Assembly (NCBI RefSeq): GCF_029784135.1
Contig: NC_073745.1
Location: 56,747,705-56,811,704, forward strand
Reading direction: 5' to 3'
Length of the DNA stretch: 64,000 bases
Source: Toxorhynchites rutilus septentrionalis
Lineage: Eukaryota > Arthropoda > Insecta > Diptera > Culicidae
Under the pieces are notes generated by a model. It was not told the origin of the DNA, searched no databases, and was given only the letters and a program-made list of their open reading frames with translations. This document shows, in pieces, positions 37,950 to 47,987 of this stretch. Position 1 is the stretch's first letter; the number at the start of each line of letters is the position of its first letter. The translations under genes and the position numbers were made by a program.

Positions 37950-38165
37950 GTTAACTCGTCACTAACCGTGAAAAAGATTATGTTCTCAGCCATGATACAG
38001 GCCATTCCTCGTCTTTTTTCCTGTATTATAGTGACCTTCGACACTTTTGGCTGGTTAGTCGCTTTGCTTCCATTTTTGTAGGAATGTCGGAAATGAGAAT
38101 TGAACTCGTCACCTTTAACGTGAGAGGTCCGGGTGTTAACACTACGCCAGATTGCTTCCTAGCTG
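37950..38165 (-). repeat. tRNA-derived SINE, third family
   Basis: On the minus strand, from about 38,160, the head has an A-box-like TGGCGTAGTGTTAACAC and a B-box-like GACGAGTTCAATTCTC 35 bases later. A body of about 130 bases follows (GAAGCAAAGCGACTAACC, TGGCTGAGAACATAATC). Head and body differ from the SINEs at 26.7, 52.4 and 57.8 kb. The ends and target duplication could not be resolved. Confidence 0.65.
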
Positions 38166-39004
38166 AATGACTGCCAAATACGTCAACAATTAACATTTTC
38201 TGAATTTGAAAAAAAATTGAAAATTCTTTACATGGAAAATTCAGGTAATATTGTTCAAAGAAAATTATAGTCTCCGCAAAATGAAAACTCGGGAAATTTT
38301 CTATTAGAAAACTCTAAATTGAAACAAAAAAAAATTAATTAAAAAAAATTAATATTCGAAAAAATTAAGATTAACAATAATAACCTTAATAAATAAAACA
38401 TACAAAATTTAAGAAATTTCAAAATTGGAAGTATTTTAAAATTTGCGAATTAAAAACTCAGAAAATTCTGAAAATTACAAATTCAGACAAAGAAAATTTC
38501 AAAACTTAAATTTTAAAGCATTGAAAATTTAGAGAATTTAATAAAAGGAAAATAAAAGTTCTGAAAATTTAATTTTCCAAAAAAAGTCCAAAGTTCAAAA
38601 TTTGGAAAATATAGAATTTAGGAACTGTAGAATCCAGTAAATTTAGAATAAAACAAAAATAAAAATTCAGAAAATAAAAAAAAACAAAAATAAAATATTC
38701 TAAAAATTGAAAAATTAAAAAATTACGACATTCAGAAAATCAAAAATTCAGAGCATTGAAAATTGGAATTGAATTTAAAACTAAAAAAAAATATAAATTC
38801 ATGAAATTGCTAATACAGAGAAATTTAAATTGAATAATTTTTAAAATTTTAAATTCCGCAAATTGAAAATACTGAAAATTTTGAATCAGGAAGTTTGAAA
38901 TTCCGAAAATTTCAACTTCCAAACTTTAAACTTTAAAATTCAAAACTTTAAAAATTCAAAAACATAAAATTTGAAAACTGAAAAAGATATTTAAAGAATC
39001 TATA
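38166..39004. other. AT-rich degenerate DNA
   Basis: A-rich AAAATTCAGAAAAT words with no reading frame, RNA gene or element ends. Confidence 0.7.
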
Positions 39005-39372
39005 TATATTAGGGTGCCAATGAAAATGGTCATCTCTAATATCAAAAACTTACCTCATAAAAAATGTTTACCACCTCGAAAAAACACCCTATGCCAAATA
39101 TCAGTTCAATCGGACTTTGGCGCAAAGCGGTCAAAGTTTGAGTTTTTCGAAAATCAAAAAATCACCGAAATCACCGGGGTTTTCGATTTTTTTATGCCAA
39201 ATGTCTTGAAATTGCATAAACGCCCAGATCTAGTGTCATCTTGAAAAAAAATTGTCAGAAATCTACACTCTGGGACTACGAGTCGGAAAGTATGGTTATG
39301 GGTACCAATTAAAATAGTTATCTCGATTTTTCATTTGAAACTTGCTGCGAAATGTTGATTTGAACGATAATA
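39005..39372. repeat. Unclassified repeat with two internal units
   Basis: Starts at AGGGTGCCAATGAAAATGG, and a related sequence (GGGTACCAATTAAAATAG) recurs about 290 bases later. Both are followed by a TATCTC or CATCTC box. Composition differs from the AT-rich DNA on the left. The right edge is defined by insertion of the ITmD37E transposon at 39,375. No protein is encoded. Confidence 0.5.
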
Positions 39373-39374
39373 TA

Positions 39375-40332
39375 AAGAGTGTGTCACATCAAATTGCATC
39401 ACGGAAAAAACGCTGTAGAAATTTAATTTTTAGGAATTATATCTTCAGCTTTTGCTTATAATCAGATTAGAGTGTATAGATCACGATGGCCATGCTTCAC
39501 CGTAATTTTTTCGTAAATTTGGAAAAATGTCGTCGAACGAAAAAAGAGCGTCGTGAATTAATCCTGTGCACTCATTTCGAGAATCCGGAGTTGTCACATG
39601 GGGACATCGGTAAGATGCTGGGAATCGTCCAATCCACGGTCAGCAGAGTACTAAAACGATACTTCGAGAACCTAACCATCGACCGGAAGGTGAAGAACGG
39701 CAAAAATGGATGCTCCGTCAGTGAAAAAGATCACAAGCGCGTAGTTAAGCAGTTTAGACGTGATCCGAGAAGTTCGGTCCGGGATGTCGCCAATAAGCTG
39801 AATTTGACAAGTTCATTCGTCCAGCGGATCAAGCAGCGGGAGGGCCTGCGTACATACAAGGTTCAGAAGGCTCCTAACCGCGACGAAAGGCAAAACATGG
39901 TGGGGAAGACGCGAGCCCGGAAGCTGTACACCGAAATGCTGACGAAGTCGCATTGCCTGGTAATGGACGACGAAACCTACGTCAAAGCGGACTTTCGTCA
40001 GCTGCCGGGCCTGTTGTTCTTCTCCGCAGAGGGCAAATTCAGCGTTCCGGAGGAGATTCGCAAGCAGAAACTATCCAAGTTTGCCAAAAAGTACATGGTG
40101 TGGCAAGCGATCTGCTCTTGCGGAAAGCGGAGCGCCCACTTCGTGATGACCGGCACGGTAAACGGGCAGGTTTACCTTAAGGAGTGCCTACAGAAGCGCT
40201 TACTACCACTATTGAAGCAGCACGAGGGCCCGACCATCTTCTGGCCGGATCTCGCTTCGTGCCACTATTCAAAGGACGTGTTGGAGTGGTACGAAGCCAA
40301 CGAGGTCACCTTCGTGCCAAAGGAAATGAACC
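39375..40332 (+). mobile_element. ITmD37E-type transposon, truncated copy
   Basis: The left terminal inverted repeat starts at 39,375 after a TA (39,373-39,374) and matches that of the complete copy at 46,700-47,985: GTGTGTCACATCAAATTGCA, then CACGGAAAAAACGCTG. Homology to the complete copy stops at 40,332 inside the transposase gene, immediately after the codons for VPKEMN. The right part of the element, including the catalytic glutamate and the right inverted repeat, is absent. Retrotransposon sequence follows directly. Confidence 0.92.
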
Positions 40333-40445
40333 TTTGGGAAATTAGATCGGATCGGGAAATTAGATCGGATATAAAAGTTGCCTTCGCTACATCTCTACGT
40401 ACGCTCAACAAATCGAGTCCGATCAATTTACTACGATCCTCATAG
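39527..40445 (+). pseudogene. ITmD37E transposase, frameshifted and 3'-truncated
   Basis: The ancestral start is the ATG at 39,527 (MSSNEK). One extra A in the run at 39,540-39,545 shifts the frame after about six codons. From there to 40,332 the frame is open and nearly identical to the complete copy. It carries the helix-turn-helix region, the first catalytic aspartate in MDDETYVKAD and the second in FWPDLASCHYS. It includes the residues IKQR that the other copy lacks. After MN it runs into antisense retrotransposon sequence and stops at 40,445, so the third catalytic residue is missing. It cannot encode an active transposase. Confidence 0.92.
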
Positions 40446-41985
40446 CTGGGTAAGTTCGAAGGATCGCTCCAGGGCAAGTTGCGTAGGGCGAAACGGACGA
40501 ATTTCCGCTGGATTACCTCAATTCGCTGGCCACTATTTTGGTAGTAGGGAGACCATACTATGCACGCATATTCAAGATGAGAGCGCACTAAAGCACAATA
40601 AAGAGCTTTGATACAATGTGGGTCTTTGAGTTGCTTTGTGATGCGAAAAATGAAACCTAACATCCTAGATGCCTTGGTGGTGATGTATGAGATATGGTCG
40701 TTGATCGTTAGCTTTGAGTCTAAGACGATACCAAGATCCTTGATAGTTACAACACGTTTCAAAGAGATATTGCGTATTTTATACGAAAATGTTACAGGCG
40801 ATCGTTTCCGCGTGAACGATATGACTGAACACTTTGCTGGATTTAAAACCATTCTATTGGTTTCGCACCAATCAGAGAAAATATCGAGTTGTTGCTGTAG
40901 GAATATCGCATCATCGACACTATTCACAGTGTAGAACAATTTAAAATCGTCCGCATATGCAAGTTTGGGACACTTTAGACAAAGATTAATATCATTGAGG
41001 TAAAGCAGGAATATATAAGGACCGAGATGACTATCTTGAGGTACGCCCGATGTCACCCGAAAAGGAGATGAAACGGTATCGCCGATCTTCACTGACATCA
41101 CACGATCAGTCAGATATGAGTGTAACCAGTTCAAAAGAAAACTATGGAAACCTAGACGCTGGAGTTTGGCGACAACGATATCGTGATTGATTTTGTCGAA
41201 CGCGGCCGAAAAATCTGTATAAACAGCATCGATCTGGTTACGAGACTGCAGAGAGCGGGCGATGAACGATGTGTACAGCACCAGATTTGTAGAAGTAGAC
41301 CTTCTGGGCACGAAACCGTGTTGTTGGTCGGAGATGTAACTACTGCAGGCGTGTGAGATGAAATCCAAAACTATTATCTCAAATAGTTCGGAGATAGAAC
41401 AAAGGCAAGCGATACCTCTATAATTTTTGTCGTCCTTTTTGCTGCCTTTTTTAAAAACGGGGTAAACGAATGAATTTTTCCATGCCTTCGGGAAAACTCC
41501 ACAGCGTAGTGAGCGACTGAACAATAGACTTAGCGGTGAAGAGAGTATGCTTGAACACTTTTTCAATACGATAGAAGGGATGCCATCTGGCCCAGGATTC
41601 GAAGATCTCTTAAGATCCAAACACGCAAGTTGTACTTTGCTGGAACTTATAGCAGGATTAATACAGATAGCAGGTAGGCAAGGTACACTACTGGCGGCTT
41701 CATAAATTTGCTCATTGTGAAGTCTTTCGCTAACGAAAACGCTACTGAATTGTTCTCGGAATAGCTCACATATGCTTATTTTGTTTGAAGCATCCACATT
41801 GTTGCGTGTCATTATGGTTGGTAGTCCTGACTCCTTCCTCTGTACATCAACAAATCTCCAAAATTCTTGTGGGTTCTTTTTCAGATTACTCTGAACACGG
41901 TCCAGATGAGCTCCAAATAGCGCTCTGTTCAATTTTTTATAGTCTTTGTTGATTTCTGAGTAACGGGCTTTCCAAAAAGCACAAC
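40333..41985 (-). pseudogene. Non-LTR reverse transcriptase domain
   Basis: Target-primed reverse transcriptase of a LINE. Visible blocks in order: KAWKNSFVYPVFKKGSKKD, NYRGIACLCSISELFE, QHGFVPRRSTSTNL, VYTDFSAAFDKINHD (first catalytic aspartate), SGVPQDSHLGP (normally SGVPQGS, so Q-D-S is a substitution), and LAYADDFKLF with the YADD catalytic pair. The thumb region follows, to about VRRDVAKATFISDL. The frame begins after a frameshift near 41,980: on the shifted frame AFWKARYSEINKDYKKL continues the endonuclease frame into MNRALFGAHL. The C-terminus is lost at the junction with the transposon, and the last 22 residues come from antisense transposase DNA. Dead copy. Confidence 0.93.
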
Positions 41986-43005
41986 AGAGTTACCCTCTTC
42001 AGACGTTTCAAAAGATGATTAGACCATGGCGGATAACGGGAGTTGCAGGCTGTTTTCTTGGGGACAAATCGATCAATCGCATAGAGGATAACATTAGATA
42101 AAGACTGCGTGGCTACCTCTATATCGCTGTCAATCAGAATGTCGTCCCAGTTGATACTTGTGAAGAAACGATTCATTGATGAAAAATTCGCTTTACGATA
42201 ATTGTAGTAAGTAGATTCGATGGTTTCAATAAAGACGAGTGGTGATGTTTCGATCAACGAAACAAGAAGCGGAGGATGATGACGACATATTTTAACTAAA
42301 GCGGAAGGAGCTTTGATCACCGTTGTGTTGTGAACCATTTCTGAATTGGTGAAACATAGGTCGAGCATACGATTATTATCGTTGAGGATTCCGTTCATTT
42401 GACATAAACCGGCAACACTAAAACTGTCTAGTAAACGTTCGGTTAAACAGTTCATAGATGAGCGTGAAGAATATAGATACAAGTGTTTACTTGTACTCTG
42501 AGTCCACCTAATACCGGACAAATTGAAATCACCAAGTAATAGAATGTTGTCAGTCAGTAACATTCGATTTGTTATCCAATTGAGCGAGGAGATGTGCGAA
42601 TCTATTACAGTTGAGTCGTTTATGCGATCTGGAGGTATGTATGCAATGCCAATATAAGTGGTGTGGCTATAGAACGACACGGCAACCCAAATTTGCTCAA
42701 CAGTACAGCCGTCAGGAGGAAGCAACTCTCGTGATATGAATTTCGAATTTATGGCCAGTAAAACTCCGCCACCAGTGGTCTTCGTACTATTTTCAACGGA
42801 TCGATCTGAACGATATACTGTGTACGGGAAACCGAACAACTGTTGCGACAACGTATTACTATTGAGCCACGTTTCGGTGAAAGCATAGACATCATATGAC
42901 GCATCAGAACATGCTAGATAATATTCGTTGATCGAAGTGTTCATTCCGCCAACATTTTGGTAGTATATAATTATATCGTGGCTCGAGTCACAGTGGGTGA
43001 GGGAG
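41937..43005 (-). pseudogene. LINE apurinic/apyrimidinic-type endonuclease domain
   Basis: The domain nicks target DNA to prime reverse transcription. The frame begins upstream of the first ATG: HDIIIYYQNVGGMNTS (about 42,990-42,930) contains the N-terminal YYQNVGG motif. Next come DVYAFTETWLN with the catalytic glutamate, GGGVLLAI, IAYIPPD, and LLLGDFNLSGIRW with the catalytic aspartate and asparagine. The frame leaves register near 41,980 and stops at 41,937, while the continuation lies one frame over in the RT segment. The original protein was therefore one fused endonuclease-RT polypeptide. Confidence 0.92.
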
Positions 43006-43557
43006 CTTTGTATAAAAAAGCGGCTTGTGTTGCGGCTTGGGAACTGCTTTGATGATCAACTGACTCAAGTTGTAGGTCATCAGGTGGCAGCAGCTGAACT
43101 GCCTTTGTTGATGGTTTTCGATTAGAGAATGGAGATATAGACACACCTTCAGGCCAAAAATCATTGGATAAAATCAGTCTAACGATTGTCTCGGGAACAC
43201 TTATTTTGAATGAAATAAATGATAAGGGCGGCTCCCCTTCTCGATTTTGACGTAACAACTTGTGACATCGAATATCTTCGAAATATAATGAGTTATATTC
43301 TCTGTCGTTTCTGTTGGCATGAACCTCGTTAAGTAAAACCAACCAGAACGGCGTACAACAGGAGCGACAGAGAGTGTAGGAAGTGTAGGCGTGCGGCTTA
43401 CATTACCTACAGTAGACCTACTACTAGCATTGCCTGCGTTAGTTGGTAGACGCATGTTTGTTGCGATGTTTAGTGAATTGGTTCCGGATCTCGGATGACG
43501 AGTGTTGGTACTGGTTGTGGGTTTCCGTTGTCCATTTTGATTGGTAGCTGGTATCAA
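42971..43557 (-). pseudogene. LINE ORF1 remnant, frameshifted
   Basis: The first part (43,557-43,235) reads as a serine/threonine/proline-rich tail followed by GWFYLTRFMPTETTENITHY and SCYVKIEKG. A frameshift near 43,230 moves the rest to another frame, where SFISFKISVPETIVRLILS and NDFWPEGVSISPF continue. This RRM-like C-terminal module with an FWPEGV motif is typical of ORF1 in CR1/Jockey-group elements. Any zinc-knuckle or N-terminal region upstream is absent, which suggests a 5'-truncated element. Confidence 0.8.
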
Positions 43558-46500
43558 TGAAAAAAAAAATCATCAAATAAGTGAAAACTACTTTACTGGA
43601 AAAGGATGATTCGTTAAAATGATGAATATGACAAACACAATTTGCCTTTCATTTCAATGGCGTCTATTGGTTTCATTGGTTTCAATTCGGCAAATGGATC
43701 GCAAAACCGGTCAGGCGGTTTAAAAGTTATAAATTTTCAAAAATGAAATTTGTTCTCAAAGATTTAATATTTTTATTTTTATATTTTTTTAATATTTTAT
43801 ATTTTTACGTGACAAATCAAGAACTAATTATTCTTGTTCGATCCTCGAAATTTAATTTAATCTCATGTGGACACTCATATGACGATAACGATTCAATGGA
43901 TACAATTTGAAAATCAATAAATATGCTCCAACGCAACTTTTCTTTCAATCCATTAAAACCACGAAAGTGCTTATGAGTAATCTCCAATTATAAACTCATC
44001 AATCCAGGCTCGATCCATCACCGAAACGGTGGCGGCACACGTACGCATTTCGAGCGAATCGATCCAATTCCGGGATCCACAGCACATTAGAATCAGCTTC
44101 AGTGTGCTCGATTTTCCACGCTAATTAAAATCGCGCAAAACGTTTACGCTTCCCCTCCGGGTGGTTGTCCATTTCTTGAAGAAAGCCAAAAACGAAAAAT
44201 CTATTGCGCTGGTGGGTGGGATCGACTGTGAAGAAATAGCAGAGCCACACAATTCGTCGTTGTTGACTTTCTTCAGAGGAAAAAGTAGTCCTCGAAAATA
44301 AGTGGTTTCGTCGGAGAGAGAGAGAGCGAAAAAAAAATGCGTCCAAGGAAAAGCTAATTAAATCAAACCACAGCAGTGGCTTTTCTGTTTCTGCATAACT
44401 TAAGAGGCGGTTGTTTGAAATTGAAGTACTTTTCAATGTTTTCTTGGACTTGCTTCGGGGCTAGTGGGCTTGCTTATAGAGAAGGTGGGCTACATTAAGG
44501 CATGAGCAATAAATCAAGCGAAGAACTTATTGCTTGCTGTTCTTGCTTTCTTTTCGCGTCGTCTGTCCGTTGGCGGAACATGTATTGTGTTTCAAAATTA
44601 ATTAGTAAAATTAGGCTCGATGTCAATCGTTGAAATTGTTGCGAAAAAACACTTCCAATACCTTGGAAATTTCTTGAGAGTCTTAGCCAAGTGTTTTCTT
44701 TAGAAAAATGTATCTTTGAACTTGCCACTTAAAACACATTCAAGAAGTGTCACTCTGTATCGAAATCTCAAAGAATCCAAAGTTCCTCCACTGAACTTTA
44801 GTGCCATTGCAGAAGCAAACGAAGAAACCCATTTTCTGAATCACAGTCGCGAGTCATACCGGGGCTCGAGAGGAAAATTCCACTCCAAAACCTATCACCG
44901 TTCGTTGTTTGACGTACCGATGCCAACTCCGAACACGGATAAAAAAATATCTTTCGTTCCCTTCGCTGGGAGATGGCAATAAAAAAAATAGGAAAACATC
45001 CGCTGGAAAACCGGAAAAGCCTTCTCGGAAATTCAATTTCACTAGCAATTTGATTTAATCGCCTTTTTTCGCTTTGCCATTTTTTTTTCTGTGTTTCACC
45101 CAAAATTGCTGATGAGAATTAAATTTGTGATTGTGCGCGCTGCAACATATCTGCCCAACAGCTTCCGGCGACGCCGTTTATTGTTCGGGGCGTCTTCGTT
45201 GTTCGTTGCTTTTCACCTGGAAAACTAGGATCAAGCGATAAATAATAGTTGGATGAAAGCTGAGAATGGAAATTTAGCGGTTGGTGGGGAAAGCAGAAGA
45301 ATGGTGTTGTTACGGTCGATAGCTTGTTGTACTGCTCTAGATCTCAGGTTTCCATTCCAGCGATGAAACTCGTTAAAGATGCACTTCTTCGTGCGCTCCG
45401 GTGATGGAGGCTGGAAGCTTTCCGACCGGATAGGATGTAAAAGATGACGAGGAATCTACTGCAGCTTTTCCGAAGTGGGTCACTTACAGAAGCATCCGTG
45501 AAGAAACAACAGTGGAATAATTTGATTGCGCTCGAAACAAATGCTTTGTTTCGTTTCAACGGTTCGTTTTTGCACTGTAATCTGCTGATAATGATGTGTA
45601 TGAATACTATTCAAACAAATATGATTCCCCTTAGACGTTTTCCACTTACAGCGTGTCAAGCCGCGTAGTATTTTTTTTTGTTAAAAAAAATATATTAAGT
45701 CCTATGTTAAGACTACGTTTAACAAGAAGTGTTCGTTAGGGAATCCAAATTGTCCGTGTTTTTGTTTTTGAGATCTTATTTGGTCTGGCTCTGGAGCCAC
45801 CAATTTTACTCAGGGAAACGATTTTCCTGGATTTTTAGAAGTCTTTTCGAAATCTTGCCTCAAGGGGTCTCTTACGGGCTAAGTCCCTGGAATCCAGCAA
45901 ATCCCGACACTAAAATCGACTCCAGAATGGCCCGTCCGAGTGAAGTAAGTGGTCTGTTTTTCGGATTGGGATTTGCTCTTTTGTTTATATTTACTTTGAA
46001 CTCCTTTCCTGTTAGGAGTTCTGGTGTTGCCCTGCAGATGACTCAGCTGGAATCGAATGGACTCGGGGCGGAAAATAAATACTCCTGGTTGTGCGTACGA
46101 TAATGAACCTTAACTTTATTCGGTCGCTAGCAAAATTGAACTGATTTACGAGTAAGAATCAGGACTATATATACACGAATTCTTACTCTAGCTTAAAATT
46201 AAAAAGAGAGAAAAGATATTGTTTTCCTACTCACATGACCGAAACCGCATCGGTTATCTGCCAGCCTATTTGCTACATAAAATTTATCCCATGGTTTCCA
46301 AACTTCGCTATCGCTAAAGAGGCTCATTTTGGGAAGATTTTATGACCTAACTATTTGCTGATTGTCAGCAAAAGAATCCCTGTCTATATTTTCCAGTTCT
46401 TATTCTCCACTACACCACCCACGTGGGAGCCTAAATGAACATTTTTGTTTCATTGCCCTATTCCTTCTCTGCCCTTCGTGCTCATTCCTTTCGCGATAAA

Positions 46501-46697
46501 GAGCGAGACCTAAACAAAACAATTTTCATCACCTCTCGAGTGGCCCATACAGCGCTCTCGCCTTGAGTCTTATCAAAACATGCTCCCAACGAAAAAGGTT
46601 AAAGTAGGGAACATCTAGCTAATTGTCGGCAATAAATATTTACTTCTATTCCTTTGTCTAATGCGCAATGTCTGGCGCACTTATCTTAGGAGCTATA
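43558..46697. other. Complex-sequence island, no recognisable gene
   Basis: Balanced DNA between two transposon districts. Open frames of 60-124 codons occur on both strands (44,125-44,436 minus; 44,716-44,982 plus against 44,798-45,103 minus; 45,729-46,103 plus) with no family motif. The missing right half of the truncated ITmD37E element was looked for here and not found. No tRNA or other RNA gene was recognised. Confidence 0.5.
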
Positions 46698-46699
46698 TA

Positions 46700-47985
46700 A
46701 AGGGTGTGTCACATCAAATTGCATCACGGAAAAAACGCTGTAGAAATTCGCCCAGTAGACCGATCCTTTTGAAAATTTTAGACAGTAAAATAAAAACTTT
46801 TAAACAACTTTTGGCATTTTCTTTTTATTCATACTTCGAGCCCAAGCCCGTATGCTCGCACCTTCCTCTTTACCCCGTCCATAAGGTTCTGTACAACGTC
46901 AGGTTGTAGTTTTTTTTGAACAGAAATCCATTTTCTCTTGAAGTCCGCCTCCGATTTCACAACTTTTGGGTTCTTCTGGAGGGCCTGCTTCATAATCGCC
47001 CAATATTTCTCTATTGGGCGAAGCTCCGGCGCGTTGGGCGGGTTCATTTCCTTTGGCACGAAGGTGACCCCGTTGGCTTCGTACCACTCCAACACGTCCT
47101 TTGAATAGTGGCACGAAGCGAGATCCGGCCAGAAGATGGTCGGGCCCTCGTGCTGCTTCAATAGTGGTAGTAAGCGCTTCTGTAGGCACTCCTTAAGGTA
47201 AACCTGCCCGTTTACCGTGCCGGTCATCACGAAGGGGGCGCTCCGCTTTCCGCAAGAGCAGATCGCTTGCCACATCATGTACTTTTTGGCAAACTTGGAT
47301 AGTTCCTGCTTGCGAATCTCCTCCGGAACGCTAAATTTGTCCTCTGCGGAGAAGAACAACAGGCCCGGCAGCTGACGAAAGTCCGCTTTGACGTAGGTTT
47401 CGTCGTCCATTACCAGGCAATGCGGCTTCGTCAGCATTTCGGTGTACAGCTTCCGGGCTCGCGTCTTCCCCACCATGTTTTGCCTTTCGTCGCGGTTAGG
47501 AGCCTTCTGAACCTTGTATGTACACAGGCCCTCCCGCTGGACGAATGAACTTGACAAATTCAGCTTATTGGCGACATCCCGGACCGAACTTCTCGGATCA
47601 CGTCTAAACTGCTTAACTACGCGCTTGTGATCTTTTTCACTGACGGAGCATCCATTTTTGCCGTTCTTCACCTTCCGGTCGATGGTTAGGTTCTCGAAGT
47701 ATCGTTTTAGTACTCTGCTGACCGTGGATTGGACGATTCCCAGCATCTTACCGATGTCCCGATGTGACAACTCCGGATTCTCGAAATGAGTGCGCAGGAT
47801 TAATTCACGACGCTCTTTTTCGTTCGACGACATTTTTCCAAATTTACGAAAAATTGACAGTGAAGCATGGCCAACGTGATCTATACACTCTTATCTGATT
47901 ATAAGCGAAAGCTGAAGATATAATTCCTAAAAATTAAATTTCTTCAGCGTTTTTTCCGTGATGCAATTTGATGTGAAACACCCTT
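46700..47985 (-). mobile_element. ITmD37E-type Tc1/mariner transposon, structurally complete
   Basis: A 1,286-bp element flanked by TA (46,698-46,699 and 47,986-47,987). Terminal inverted repeats of about 47 bp start AAGGGTGTGTCACATC at the left and AAGGGTGTTTCACATC from the right, and continue through CACGGAAAAAACGCTG. Only two or three positions differ between the ends. A single transposase gene occupies the minus strand. Short non-coding spacers lie on both sides, including GGAATTATATCTTCAGC-like sequence upstream of the start codon. Both ends and the frame are preserved, so this copy could be autonomous or at least recent. Confidence 0.95.
46829..47833 (-). CDS. DD37E Tc1/mariner transposase (ITmD37E type), 334 residues
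   Basis: Cut-and-paste transposase that would bind its own inverted repeats in the nucleus and insert at TA. Residues 6-50 form a helix-turn-helix (KERRELILRTHF...QSTVSRVLKRY), with a second DNA-binding region to about residue 105. The catalytic domain shows D144 in MDDETYVKAD, D237 in IFWPDLASCHYS and E275 in APELRPIEKYW, with exactly 37 residues between the last two: a DD37E triad, the signature of the ITmD37E group. GRPR/NLS motifs are not obvious. The start ATG (47,833) matches the start in the truncated copy. Compared with that copy it lacks four residues (IKQR, near residue 100) by a 12-base in-frame deletion in the second DNA-binding region, which may impair binding. Confidence 0.95.
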   Translation of the reverse strand: MSSNEKERRELILRTHFENPELSHRDIGKMLGIVQSTVSRVLKRYFENLTIDRKVKNGKNGCSVSEKDHKRVVKQFRRDPRSSVRDVANKLNLSSSFVQREGLCTYKVQKAPNRDERQNMVGKTRARKLYTEMLTKPHCLVMDDETYVKADFRQLPGLLFFSAEDKFSVPEEIRKQELSKFAKKYMMWQAICSCGKRSAPFVMTGTVNGQVYLKECLQKRLLPLLKQHEGPTIFWPDLASCHYSKDVLEWYEANGVTFVPKEMNPPNAPELRPIEKYWAIMKQALQKNPKVVKSEADFKRKWISVQKKLQPDVVQNLMDGVKRKVRAYGLGLEV

Positions 47986-47987
47986 TA

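Larger units (their letters stand above)
40333..43557 (-). mobile_element. CR1/Jockey-like non-LTR retrotransposon, decayed
   Basis: Minus-strand order: ORF1 remnant (43,557-42,971), apurinic-type endonuclease (about 43,005-41,937), reverse transcriptase (41,980-40,333). The reading frames are broken by at least two frameshifts. The RT frame runs to the junction with the transposon without a normal C-terminus, 3' UTR or poly-A, so the 3' end is missing. At the junction an 18-base unit (GGGAAATTAGATCGGATC, plus strand) is present twice (40,336-40,353 and 40,354-40,371). The 5' limit is not known; recognisable sequence ends near 43,557, before an A-run on the plus strand. Confidence 0.9.

Noticed and set aside
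43558..46697. Missing right half of the truncated ITmD37E element
   Set aside because: The expected sequence (GCCGGAGCTTCGCCCAAT and the right inverted repeat) was looked for on both strands and not found.
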